Shown here piece after piece: positions 23,731-32,445 of a stretch of 37,324 bases of DNA (position 1 is the stretch's first letter; each line of letters opens with the position of its first letter). The notes beneath the pieces were generated by a model. It searched no databases. It saw nothing but the letters and a program-made list of their open reading frames with translations, and was not told the origin of the DNA. Source of the DNA: CAG-826 sp964504595 (lineage in GTDB: Bacteria; Bacillota_I; Bacilli_A; RFN20; CAG-826); assembly GCA_964504595.1 (NCBI GenBank), contig CAZDEE010000014.1, positions 1 to 37,324 on the forward strand, written 5' to 3'. Both the position numbers and the translations under genes were made by a program.

Positions 23731-24914
23731 TTATTTTTTTAAAAGCCAATCAATTATGTTTTTATGTATTATTCCATCATGTGATAAATCAAATTTATCC
23801 ATTGAAAGAACATATTTGGGAAAGTTATCTTCAATACTATTAAAAATATTGAATTCTCTTTCAATAACATTTTCATCAGTTAAATAATAAGCTACTTGAA
23901 TTCGTCAAATTTTGTGGCTATAAAATCTATTTCACCATTTTCTAATGTGCCAATTTGAACGGTATATCCTCTTGCTATTAGCTCGTTATAAACAATATTT
24001 TTAAATATGCTCCTATTTGTTTTTTCTTTCCTTCGCTTAAGATATTTGTAAAACCTAAATCAGTCAAATAATATTTATATTTTCCCGTAAGAATTCTTTT
24101 TCCTCTAACATCATATCGTTGTGCTTTTGAAATAAGATTTGCGCGAGTTATATAATCAAGATAATTATATAGCGTTTCAAGAGAAACATTTCTAGAATCA
24201 CTTGGCATGTATTTTTTCAAACTTTCTGCTGAAAATATTTGTGATGGAGTTGTTAATATAAAAGTTACTATTCTATTTAATAAATCAATATCTTTAATTT
24301 TAAATCTTTTAACAACATCTTTTATAATTATGGAATCATAAATATCATTTAAATAGGTCCTTTTTGACATATCATCTTTTTGCATAAATCTTTGAGGCAT
24401 TCCTCCCCATATCAAATAATCATCAAATGCTTCCTCTATATCTTTTTTTCAGTAATATTTAATAATTCACATACTTCCTCAAATATAAAAGGAGTTATTA
24501 TAAAGCTTACATATCTCCCTGCAATATGAGTTGCTAAATCACTAGACAATAAATCGATATTAGAACCAGTTATAAAAATTGATGTATTTTTAGTCGCACG
24601 AAGAGAGTTAACAACTTTTTCCCAACTATCTACATTTTGAATTTCGTCAAATAATATATAGTATTTTTTTCATCAATTATTTTTTCAACAATATAATTAT
24701 ATAACTTTTTAGGATTAGTATATTCTTCATAATCATAATCTTCAAAATTTATATAAATAATATGATCATTATCAATGTTATTCTCCATTAATTCATTTAT
24801 TATTTGCTTTAAAATAACAGACTTACCAAAACGTCTAATACCAATCAAAACTTTAATTAATTCTTGATTATAAAATGGCCTAATTAATTTTAAATATCTT
24901 TCACGAATAACCAT
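23731..24914 (-). pseudogene. Decayed AAA ATPase (DUF4143-type) gene
   Basis: Fragments in different frames together give one ATP-binding protein of about 390 residues. At 24914-24660 it starts MVIRERYLKLIRPFYN and has a degenerate P-loop GIRRFGKS. After a frameshift near 24660 it continues with LFDEIQNVDSWEKV (Walker B) and ITGSNIDLLSSDLATHIAGR. A second frameshift near 24450 leads to YLIWGGMPQRF and the C-terminal winged and DUF4143 part. Two more shifts occur near 23995 and 23900, before a terminal IIDWLLKK. At least two shifts are single-base losses in A/T runs. Such ATPases are common in anaerobic Bacillota and their function is unclear. No intact copy is in the window. Confidence 0.85.
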
Positions 24915-24968
24915 AATAAAATTTCCTTTCTTGCATACTTATTATAAGAGTATATTGTTATTTTATCA

Positions 24969-25035
24969 TTTTTTTACGCTATGGCGTAATTTTTTTGTCA
25001 TTTCGGTATTTTTTTACGCTTGGCCGTATTTTTTA
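24969..25035. repeat. Three tandem 20-bp repeats with palindromic ACGC/GCGT cores
   Basis: Three units starting with a T run at about 24974, 24994 and 25014. Unit 1 contains TTACGC-TATG-GCGTAA (perfect palindrome), unit 3 TTACGC-TTG-GCCGTA, and unit 2 a degenerate TTGTCATTTCGGTA. They lie 55-120 bases upstream of the pseudogene start, where an operator would be. Their period is two helical turns. Confidence 0.55.
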
Positions 25036-25116
25036 GTCTATAAAAAGATTGTTTCATATTTTATATTGTTATCATTTTCTATTTACCTATATTAATAAAT
25101 AAAACAAACAATAAAA

Positions 25117-25156
25117 AAACTATTAAGATTTTAAGAAATAAATATCTTAATAGTTT
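25117..25156 (-). terminator. Terminator after yhaM
   Basis: AAACTATTAAGAT and ATCTTAATAGTTT form a perfect 13-base stem around a 14-base loop; on the reverse strand TTTTATTGTTTG follows. Eight bases after the yhaM stop codon. Confidence 0.85.
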
Positions 25157-25163
25157 ATATAAT

Positions 25164-26120
25164 CTATTTTTTATTAAATTTTGGCTTATAAAAGCATCTT
25201 TCATCTAGTGGAAATAATTTTGGAGTAAATTCACCCTCTTCAATATTTGCAAATGCTTTATCTATAATAGTCATCTTTGCATCCATATCATCAATCATAT
25301 GTAATAACAATGCTTCACGAGTTAATGGTAAGACTGGTGAACCATATTCAAGTTTACCATGATGCGATAATATCATATGCTCAAGAAGAATCCGCTTTTC
25401 ATCATCTATTTTCAATCTAAATGCTGTTTCACGAATCATACTATGCATAATAGAAATATGACCAATCAAACGACCTTCTTTACTATATTTCACAATTGGT
25501 GGTTTAGTAAGCTCAATAATTTTACCAATATCATGAAGTAAAACACCGCTCATAAGAAGATCATAGTTAATTGATGGATAACAAGAAGAAATATTTAAAG
25601 CTAATCCCGCCATCGAAATAGTATGATACAAAAGTCCACTAGTGTATTCATGATGATTTCTAACTGCTGCTGGATATATGACAAAAGAATCATAAACAGA
25701 ATTAATTATTTCTTTTACTAATAAATTAAGTTCTTCATCTTTAATTGTGTCAATATATAAATCTAATCTTTCTTTTAATTCATTTAATGGTAGAGGTGCT
25801 GACATGGTATATAAAGTTAAATCAACACTATCAACATCTAAAGCTTCACCACTCAATACTTTCATTTGAAGCCCGGTACGATAATTAATCACATCCGCTT
25901 TTACTTTAACAATCGCACCAATTTTAAATATTTCTACATCAGTCTCGGTTGCATCCCATTTTTTAGCTTCAATTGTACCTGTATTATCTTGTAAAGTAAT
26001 ATTTAAATAAGCGGAATTGTTATTTGTTATTCCCTTAGTAACATTAATTACCAAATACGAACAATTAATATGATCATTTTCTTTTAATTCTTTAATCCAA
26101 TTATGAATCTCATTCATCAT
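25164..26120 (-). CDS. yhaM: YhaM-type 3'-5' exoribonuclease (OB-fold and HD)
   Basis: 318 residues. An N-terminal OB-fold nucleic-acid-binding domain (about 15-110) has SAYLNITLQDNTGTIEAKKWDA, followed by an HD phosphohydrolase domain (about 155-290) with HHEYTSGLLYHTISM, LLHDIGKIIEL and EHMILSHHG as metal ligands. This is the YhaM/CBF1 architecture, a 3'-5' exonuclease acting on RNA and single-stranded DNA. It follows recX with an 11-base overlap, and GGAGGG lies five bases upstream of the first ATG. Last gene of gtrA-recX-yhaM. Confidence 0.9.
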   Translation of the reverse strand: MMNEIHNWIKELKENDHINCSYLVINVTKGITNNNSAYLNITLQDNTGTIEAKKWDATETDVEIFKIGAIVKVKADVINYRTGLQMKVLSGEALDVDSVDLTLYTMSAPLPLNELKERLDLYIDTIKDEELNLLVKEIINSVYDSFVIYPAAVRNHHEYTSGLLYHTISMAGLALNISSCYPSINYDLLMSGVLLHDIGKIIELTKPPIVKYSKEGRLIGHISIMHSMIRETAFRLKIDDEKRILLEHMILSHHGKLEYGSPVLPLTREALLLHMIDDMDAKMTIIDKAFANIEEGEFTPKLFPLDERCFYKPKFNKK

Positions 26121-26907
26121 CTTGTCCCTCCATCACTTTTTTGATTATATCATAACTATAACCTTTCCGCATTAATGAAGTAATAATTCTCGAAGCGCAC
26201 TCATTCTTACTATATTTGCTTTGGTAAATTCTCATATATTTTTGATAGTCTCTTAAACAATTATTTTTTTCCTTATCTTCATCACATTCTTCAATTGAAG
26301 AAATAATTTCATTAATTAATTCACTCTCATAGCCACGAATATACAAATCTTGATATAGATGCTTTTTCATTATTAAATAACTTTCCTTTGATCTTTTTTT
26401 AAACAACATCGATAATAATTTATTGATTTTTTCTTGTTCGTTATCAAATTCTAATTTATTTATATAATTTTCATTTATTCCCGCTTCTTTTAAAGATTTA
26501 ATAATATAATTTTTTCCATAAAGTTTTGCTTCGAGTAATTCCTTATAATCAAATGCATAACGTTCATCATCTATTAAACCTTTTTCTACTAAAGTTGATA
26601 TTATTTTTTCTATATATTTTTTATCAATATCTTTTTCAATTAATTTTCTTTTTAAAAGTAAAGACGAATACTCTTTTTTAGAAATAAGATTATATGCAAT
26701 ATCAAAATACTTAGCAATTTTATTACTCTCTTTAATATCATTAAATACATCACTTTCTAATGTTTTCCCAACATAAAGATAAAAATCACTATAAACACTT
26801 GGATGAAGCGATATTTCTTTTTCAACATCTTCATCTAAGTATTTTAAAATTACATCTTTTTTTTGAATAATAATGTTTGTAATCAAATAACACTTATTCT
26901 TCTTCAT
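26110..26907 (-). CDS. recX: RecX regulatory protein
   Basis: 265 residues with the tandem three-helix RecX repeats: LISKKEYSSLLLKRKL..KDIDKKYIEKIISTLVEKGLIDDERYAFDY, and further repeats ending SRIITSLMRKGYSYDIIKKVM. RecX modulates RecA filament growth during recombination and SOS. Length is in the range of the Bacillota form, longer than E. coli RecX. It overlaps gtrA by 14 bases and yhaM by 11 bases, so the three genes are coupled. No recA is in the window. Confidence 0.88.
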   Translation of the reverse strand: MKKNKCYLITNIIIQKKDVILKYLDEDVEKEISLHPSVYSDFYLYVGKTLESDVFNDIKESNKIAKYFDIAYNLISKKEYSSLLLKRKLIEKDIDKKYIEKIISTLVEKGLIDDERYAFDYKELLEAKLYGKNYIIKSLKEAGINENYINKLEFDNEQEKINKLLSMLFKKRSKESYLIMKKHLYQDLYIRGYESELINEIISSIEECDEDKEKNNCLRDYQKYMRIYQSKYSKNECASRIITSLMRKGYSYDIIKKVMEGQDDE

Positions 26908-27445
26908 GAATTCTTTTTCCTTTAATTGGCTTAACTAAAAATCTTATAATAAAAAACATTGCTGGAAGAGCGACAACAGGCGCTAAAACATAACTAATAT
27001 AAGGATTAATTCCTAATATACCTGAAAATAAACATATAAATATTGATGTTAAAATCAAATTAGGAATCGAACTTAAAGGATAACGTAATAATCTTTTAAA
27101 AGACCATTTTGTTCTAAAAGATATCAATGTTTGAGTAGTATATGAAAAAGGTAGTAACGCTATAAAATTAATTAAATATGGTATATCCACATATAATACC
27201 TCAACAGCGCCTTCTATTTCACTTAAATCCTTATATGTTAACCCAGTACCATTTTTATAATATAATACTAACACCTCAGGATTAATATTTACTTGTTCAA
27301 AAATCGCACGTAAAACCCATGTGACAATAATTCCAACAAGAGTATTTACTCCTCCAACAAATAAAAATCTAATACTTTCCTTTTCCCACATCTTCTTAAT
27401 AAAAACAAAAATATTATAAAAAAATCCTTCTTTTTTTTCTTTCAT
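26894..27445 (-). CDS. GtrA-family membrane protein
   Basis: 183 residues with four membrane helices: RFLFVGGVNTLVGIIVTWVL at the start, IPYLINFIALLPFSY after the first loop, then LISFRTKWSF and two C-terminal helices with GINPYISYVLAPVVALPAMFFIIR. GtrA-like proteins are thought to move lipid-linked sugars in cell-envelope polymer modification. A roughly 30-residue insert between helices 1 and 2 is longer than usual. First gene of the gtrA-recX-yhaM unit, with AAGGAGAAG before the ATG. Confidence 0.8.
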   Translation of the reverse strand: MKEKKEGFFYNIFVFIKKMWEKESIRFLFVGGVNTLVGIIVTWVLRAIFEQVNINPEVLVLYYKNGTGLTYKDLSEIEGAVEVLYVDIPYLINFIALLPFSYTTQTLISFRTKWSFKRLLRYPLSSIPNLILTSIFICLFSGILGINPYISYVLAPVVALPAMFFIIRFLVKPIKGKRIHEEE

Positions 27446-27637
27446 AAACTTCTCCTTTTATTAGTACTATTTTACACAAAAATTAATAAAAATAAAAGAA
27501 TTCTTATTTTTTATATTAGATTGAACCTCGGCCAAATAAACTTTGAATTTACCCTGGTTTTATTAACAAAGTGAACCACCGAAATTTAACGATATTTTAA
27601 TTCAATTAAAATGAACTCACATAGCTGAGGTAGAAAA
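27446..27637. promoter_or_regulatory. Divergent intergenic region with repeats
   Basis: Between gtrA (reverse) and the XRE regulator (forward). TGAACC occurs at 27522-27527 and 27572-27577, exactly 50 bases apart and followed by similar GC-bearing sequence (TCGGCC and ACCGAA). ACTTTG (27540-27545) and CAAAGT (27567-27572) form an inverted repeat. The GC-rich islands stand out here and could be operators for the adjacent XRE protein. Confidence 0.35.
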
Positions 27638-27922
27638 ATGAGAATCAAAGAATTAAGAACTAAAAGAAATTGGTCAACGAAACACTTAGGCGATTTAGTT
27701 GGTGTATCCGACCAAACAATAAGCAATTGGGAAAGAGAGAAAAATCAACCTGGAATTAAAAATCTTATCAAGCTTGCTGATATATTTGATGTCAGTGTTG
27801 ATTATCTTGTTGGAAGAGATAAAACTGATGGTCTTATAAATCTTTTAATGAATTCTTCTTTAGCTAATAGTGATGAACTTCGTTCATTAATAAATGACTA
27901 TATAAAAAACTTGGAAAAATAA
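27638..27922 (+). CDS. XRE-family helix-turn-helix regulator
   Basis: 94 residues: an N-terminal Cro/C1-type helix-turn-helix (about 1-58; IKELRTKRNWSTKHLGDLVG, VSDQTISNWEREK, NLIKLADIFDVSVDYLVGR) and a short C-terminal helix that probably dimerises it. A DNA-binding transcription regulator, phage-repressor-like in size but with no phage genes near. GAGGTAG precedes the ATG. A terminator shared with cysE overlaps its stop codon. Confidence 0.9.
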   Translation: MRIKELRTKRNWSTKHLGDLVGVSDQTISNWEREKNQPGIKNLIKLADIFDVSVDYLVGRDKTDGLINLLMNSSLANSDELRSLINDYIKNLEK

Positions 27923-27947
27923 TCATTTAAAAAGTGATTATTTTTTT
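27917..27947. terminator. Terminator shared by XRE and cysE
   Basis: AAATAATCA and TGATTATTT form a nine-base stem with a nine-base loop, with T runs in both directions. It overlaps both stop codons. Confidence 0.75.
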
Positions 27948-28645
27948 ATTATCGTATTTGCTTTAACACTTTTAAGTACAAAAGAATACGCACCAATTAC
28001 AGAATTAGCGCCAATAACAGTTTCTCCACCTAATATTGTCGCATTTGCGTATATCACAACATTATCTTCAATTGTTGGATGTCTTTTTTTATTAGATAAA
28101 TCTCTTCCATTTTTTAACGATAATGCTCCTAAAGTTACTCCTTGATAAATACTTACATTATCACCAATAATCGCGGTTTCCCCTATTACAACTCCGGTAC
28201 CATGATCAATAAAAAATTGTTTTCCTATCTTTGAAAAGGGATTAATATCAATACCAGTAACAGAATGAGCATATTCGCTAATTTGTCTTGGTAAAAATGG
28301 TATATTATACTTAACTAAAAAATGAGAAAAACGATAAATTAATATTGCATAAAAACCATTATGAGAAAAAAACACTTCTTTTTTATTTATCAAAGAAGGA
28401 TCTTTTAAATAGCATACATTAATATCCGCTTTATATAAAAATGATAGTAAATCTAAATCATTTTTTATTTTTTTAAATTTGATATTTTTTCTTTTCTTTA
28501 TAAACCTATATATCAAAAATCTATATATTCTCTTTTCTTTATTTTCAAATATTTTGTAATAAAAGTATTTTTCTAAATATTTAACTAATCTAATAATTTT
28601 TCTTTTTGATAAAAAAGATTTCTTAGTAACTTTATTTATATTCAT
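27938..28645 (-). CDS. cysE: Serine O-acetyltransferase
   Basis: About 235 residues. The N-terminal region is basic and helical (about 1-100). The C-terminal half is a left-handed beta-helix with the cysE hallmarks ISEYAHSVTGIDINPFSKIG, FIDHGTGVVIGETA, VSIYQGVTLG and KRHPTIEDNV. It acetylates serine to O-acetylserine, the substrate of the adjacent cysteine synthase. It ends soon after the last hexapeptide coils, lacking much of the usual C-terminal tail that binds cysteine synthase. The overlap with cysK is 14 bases, so translation is coupled. The start could be the preceding GTG. Confidence 0.9.
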   Translation of the reverse strand: MNINKVTKKSFLSKRKIIRLVKYLEKYFYYKIFENKEKRIYRFLIYRFIKKRKNIKFKKIKNDLDLLSFLYKADINVCYLKDPSLINKKEVFFSHNGFYAILIYRFSHFLVKYNIPFLPRQISEYAHSVTGIDINPFSKIGKQFFIDHGTGVVIGETAIIGDNVSIYQGVTLGALSLKNGRDLSNKKRHPTIEDNVVIYANATILGGETVIGANSVIGAYSFVLKSVKANTIIKK

Positions 28646-29558
28646 CACCTATTTCTAAAGTTGATAAATACCTTTCTCCAAAATCAGGAAACAAAACGAC
28701 AATTACTTTGTTATTGTGTTTTAAAGCGTATTCTAAGGCCGCTTTTAAGGCTGCAGAAGATGAATATCCAATTAACAATCCTTCTGTTCTTGCCACTTCA
28801 AAAAGCATCTTTTTAGAAGCATCAAATGAAACGTTTTTAATATAATCTATATTTCCAAGCGATAACACTTTAGGAATAAAATTAGGACCAATCCCTTGAA
28901 TTTTATGTGTACAAGCATATCCTTTTTGGAGCAAAGGCGATTCTTTTGGTTCAACCAAAATCACTTCAACCTCTTTATTATATTCTTTTAATCTTTTAGC
29001 GACACCGGTTAATGTTCCTCCAGTACCATAACATCCAACAAAAGTAGTTATTTCTGGAAGATCTTCAATTATTTCTTTTCCCGTTGTCAAATAATGAACA
29101 AGAGGATTGTTCATATTTTCAAATTGAGAAGGAATATAATGATTAGGATATTTCTTTTTTAATAATTCAATAATCTTTATAGACCCCTCCATTCCCTTTT
29201 CTTTAGAGGTTAATATTACCTTTCCTCCATATAATTTTATTAATTTTTGTCTTTCAATAGAAAAGTTATCTGGCATTACCGCGATAAAAGTTAGATTAAA
29301 ATAAGCACAAATCATCGCTAACGATATTCCAGTATTACCAGAAGTTGGTTCAATAACAACTGTATCTTTATTAATTTTCCCTTCTTTAATTGCCTCATCA
29401 ATCATAAAAAAAGCAATCCGTGATTTTATAGAACCTCCAATATTAAAGCCTTCAATTTTCCCATATATTTTACTTTTTAAATTATATTTTTCTTCAATTT
29501 TCTTTAATCTAATTAAAGGAGTATTTCCTATTGCATCTATTGTTTTTTCAAAAATCAT
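28632..29558 (-). CDS. cysK: Cysteine synthase
   Basis: 308 residues of the beta-substituting PLP family: GNTPLIRLKKI, then NIGGSIKSRIAF with the PLP Lys, TSGNTGISLA (substrate and phosphate binding), GTGGTLTGVAK and GIGPNFIPKVL. It converts O-acetylserine and sulfide to cysteine. In the Lys loop, the residue after Lys is Ser, where most CysK proteins have Asp (K-D-R). ATG 29558 is used because GGAGT lies upstream of it. Together with cysE it forms a compact cysteine-synthesis pair, downstream of the shared divergent region. Confidence 0.92.
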   Translation of the reverse strand: MIFEKTIDAIGNTPLIRLKKIEEKYNLKSKIYGKIEGFNIGGSIKSRIAFFMIDEAIKEGKINKDTVVIEPTSGNTGISLAMICAYFNLTFIAVMPDNFSIERQKLIKLYGGKVILTSKEKGMEGSIKIIELLKKKYPNHYIPSQFENMNNPLVHYLTTGKEIIEDLPEITTFVGCYGTGGTLTGVAKRLKEYNKEVEVILVEPKESPLLQKGYACTHKIQGIGPNFIPKVLSLGNIDYIKNVSFDASKKMLFEVARTEGLLIGYSSSAALKAALEYALKHNNKVIVVLFPDFGERYLSTLEIGDEYK

Positions 29559-29646
29559 TTGTTCCACTCCTTTTTCATTCATATAAATCTATGAAATGGA
29601 AATAATTAAATATGAGCTTATAAAGCAAAAAGAAAGGTGAATATAA

Positions 29647-29835
29647 ATGAAAAAGAAAAATAAACAAATTAATTATTTAGAAATAAATAAAATAATGATG
29701 CAGGAGTCCGCTGCCGAAAATACTATTTTTACAGAAATCCAAATAGGGCCCCAAGAAGAGCCAATGTTAAGAGAAGACTATATGGATGTTGAACAATTTA
29801 AAAAATATAAAAAACACATAAAGAAAAATAATTAA
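29647..29835 (+). CDS. Small hypothetical protein
   Basis: A 62-residue, highly charged protein with no membrane segment; Lys-rich at both ends and acidic in the middle (GPQEEPMLREDYMDVEQFKKY). Good ribosome binding site (GAAAGGTGA) and codon use like its neighbours support it as real. I do not recognise a family. It lies 80 bases upstream of the DUF1846 gene on the same strand. Confidence 0.55.
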   Translation: MKKKNKQINYLEINKIMMQESAAENTIFTEIQIGPQEEPMLREDYMDVEQFKKYKKHIKKNN

Positions 29836-29915
29836 TTTTAATCTTGTATTCTAAGGCATTTTTAAGTTAAGATATATGAGGTTTTGGCAATTAATATTTA
29901 AAGAAGGTGTAGTAA

Positions 29916-31397
29916 ATGGAAATAGCTTTTAATAATGAAAAATATCTGTCATTACAAAAGGAAAAAATTCTCGATCGTGTTAAAAAATTTGGTAATAAGC
30001 TATACCTAGAATTCGGTGGTAAACTTTTTGACGATTTTCATGCTACCCGAGTCCTTCCAGGATTTAAACCTAATAGCAAATTAAAAATGCTTCTTCAAAT
30101 AAAAGAACAAGTTGAAGTAATTATTGTTATCAGCGCTTTAGACATTCAAAAAAACAAAATAAGAAGTGACTTAGATATTAACTATGAATCAGAAGTTCTA
30201 AGATTAATAGACGCATTTAGAAGTTCCGGATTATATGTTGGCTCTGTCTGCATATCTCAATATGAAGCTGTACCTCAAGTAATTTCATTTAAGAATAAAT
30301 TAAACAATTTAGGAATTAAAACATATCTACATTACCATATTGATGGTTATCCTCGTGATATTGAAAATATTATTTCAGAAAATGGATTTGGTAAAAATGA
30401 TTATATTGAGACTAGTAGACCAATTGTTGTTGTTACCGCACCTGGCCCAGGATCTGGAAAAATGGCTACCTGTTTATCACAACTTTATCACGAGCATAAA
30501 CGAGGAATTAAAGCTGGATATGCAAAATATGAAACATTCCCAATTTGGAATTTACCTTTGAAACATCCTATTAATTTAGCATATGAAGCCGCAACTGCGG
30601 ATTTAAATGATGTTAATATGATTGACCCTTATCACCTTGATGCCTATAACATTCCAGCAGTTAACTACAATCGTGATGTCGAAATCTTTCCAGTTTTAAA
30701 AGCAATATTTGAAGCAATATATGGTGAATGTCCATATAAATCACCAACAGATATGGGTGTTAATATGGTTGGATTTGCCATCGAAAATGAAGAGGTTGCA
30801 AAAAAAGCCGCTAAAGATGAAATTATCAGAAGATATTTAGACTCTTTAATTTCCTTAAGAAACGGAAAAATCACTCAAAATGAAGTTGATAAAATATCGA
30901 TGATTATGCTTCATCTAGGAATTGGAATTAACGATCGTAAATGTGTAAAAATAGCTCTAGATAAAGCAAAATATACAAATTCTCCTTCTATGGCTTTAGA
31001 ACTACCTGATGGAACAATAGTTGATGGAAAGGCTTCTGATTTATTATCCGCAACTTCCGCTCTGCTTTTAAATGCTTTAAAACATTTAGCAAATATCAAT
31101 GATAACATGATACTCATTTCTCCTTCTGTTATTGAACCTATTTCAAAATTAAAAGTCGATAATTTAGGTAATGAAAACCCTCGTTTACGAGCGGGTGAAA
31201 TATTAATTGCTTTAGCATTATCCGCAAGAACAAATCCACTTGCTGAACTTGCTATGACAAAAATTAATGATTTAGCGCATTCTCAAGTTCATAGTAGTAC
31301 TATTCTTCATCATGAAGATGCCTCAGTTTTAAGAAAATTAAAAATTGATGTTACTTGTGAGCCTGTAGCAAGCACAAAAAGATTATATATTAAGTAA
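29916..31397 (+). CDS. DUF1846-family protein
   Basis: 493 residues, the full length of this family, which is confined mostly to Bacillota and related anaerobes. The central stretch VVTAPGPGSGKMATCLSQLYHE is P-loop-like, and the N-terminal YLEFGGKLFDDFHATRVLPGF and later DPYHLDAYNIPAVNYNRDVE are typical of the family. The reaction has not been assigned. A nucleotide-binding enzyme is likely from the GPGSGK loop. GAAGGTG precedes the ATG and a perfect terminator follows. Confidence 0.88.
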   Translation: MEIAFNNEKYLSLQKEKILDRVKKFGNKLYLEFGGKLFDDFHATRVLPGFKPNSKLKMLLQIKEQVEVIIVISALDIQKNKIRSDLDINYESEVLRLIDAFRSSGLYVGSVCISQYEAVPQVISFKNKLNNLGIKTYLHYHIDGYPRDIENIISENGFGKNDYIETSRPIVVVTAPGPGSGKMATCLSQLYHEHKRGIKAGYAKYETFPIWNLPLKHPINLAYEAATADLNDVNMIDPYHLDAYNIPAVNYNRDVEIFPVLKAIFEAIYGECPYKSPTDMGVNMVGFAIENEEVAKKAAKDEIIRRYLDSLISLRNGKITQNEVDKISMIMLHLGIGINDRKCVKIALDKAKYTNSPSMALELPDGTIVDGKASDLLSATSALLLNALKHLANINDNMILISPSVIEPISKLKVDNLGNENPRLRAGEILIALALSARTNPLAELAMTKINDLAHSQVHSSTILHHEDASVLRKLKIDVTCEPVASTKRLYIK

Positions 31398-31399
31398 TT

Positions 31400-31430
31400 G
31401 ACTTATGTACTCTCTCATAAGTCTTTTTTT
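31400..31430 (+). terminator. Terminator after DUF1846 gene
   Basis: GACTTATG and CATAAGTC form a perfect eight-base stem with an eight-base loop, followed by seven T. Confidence 0.88.
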
Positions 31431-31468
31431 ATTTCTCTTGAACATATATTTTATTATGAGGTTAATAT

Positions 31469-32008
31469 ATGATTAAAAATAAAAGAGAAATTATCAATTA
31501 CATATTATTATTTATAATAACAACATTAGTTGGAGTTTTATTTCATTATTTATATTCTCTTTGTAATCAAAATGTATTAATTGGTATTTTTACACCAGTT
31601 AATGAATCGATTTTCGAACACTTAAAACTATTATTTTTTCCATTTATTCTTATGAGTGCAATTGAAATAATAATTAATAATAAAAGTTTTAAAAATCTAA
31701 TGCCTTATAGAATATTTTATATAACATTATCGCTTTTTATTCTTCCAATGATATATTATTCATTAGAAGCTATAAGCATAAAATTCGCTTTTATTAATAT
31801 ATTCTTATACATCATTTTAATTGCCTTCGTTTGCTTTCTTTCTTATCAACAAGAAAAAAAACAGCTTATTCCAAATAAAAATATAGTCGTTATATCTTTA
31901 TTGTTGTTTACGCTGCTTTTTATTCTATTCATTTTAATGACTTTCTATCCACCAGAAATAGAATTATTTAGAGATCCTTTAAATGATAGTTATGGCATTT
32001 TACGATAA
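31469..32008 (+). CDS. DUF6512-like membrane protein
   Basis: 179 residues with about five membrane helices. The conserved loop after helix 1, FTPVNESIFEHLKLLFFPF, is the family signature as I remember it. Function unknown. The last 19 bases overlap the end of the reverse-strand gene at 31990-32313, with no terminator in between. AGGTT upstream supports the ATG. Confidence 0.7.
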   Translation: MIKNKREIINYILLFIITTLVGVLFHYLYSLCNQNVLIGIFTPVNESIFEHLKLLFFPFILMSAIEIIINNKSFKNLMPYRIFYITLSLFILPMIYYSLEAISIKFAFINIFLYIILIAFVCFLSYQQEKKQLIPNKNIVVISLLLFTLLFILFILMTFYPPEIELFRDPLNDSYGILR

Positions 32009-32313
32009 ATATCTAATATGACATCCTTAAGATAATCTCTAAAAACAAACATAATAATGGCTAATAAAATTATAAATGAAAAAGTAATCATTAAGCTTGC
32101 AATAACATAATTAGATCTATTTTTACTTTTCTTTCTTAAAAAAATAAAAGCAATTGTAGATATAACATTAATAAAAGGAATTGATAATAAAAATACACTT
32201 CCTACCCATTCCAAATATGAAAGTGGCTTTTCATATACTGTTTCTTTAATAGTTACGCTTGCTTCTTGCTCATTTGTTGGAACATTAATTTCTGTTACAC
32301 TTGTTTGTTGCAT
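31990..32313 (-). CDS. Small two-helix membrane protein
   Basis: 107 residues: an N-terminal soluble part rich in Thr, Glu and Val (about 1-33), two membrane helices (about 35-58 and 67-92) and a short C-terminal tail. No family recognised. GGAGG is about 12 bases before the ATG, which is on the long side. It may be expressed from the promoter at 32496-32524, whose transcript begins with an attenuator-like hairpin. Confidence 0.55.
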   Translation of the reverse strand: MQQTSVTEINVPTNEQEASVTIKETVYEKPLSYLEWVGSVFLLSIPFINVISTIAFIFLRKKSKNRSNYVIASLMITFSFIILLAIIMFVFRDYLKDVILDIYRKMP

Positions 32314-32445
32314 TATATATCATACCTCCTAGAATTAGTTTGAATCAAAGAAACAAAAAAATACAAGAAAAGTAATAAATATAATGGTTTTCTGTATTAG
32401 AAACCTTATTAAAATAAACAGCCACTGCATTAATTAATAAAAAAA

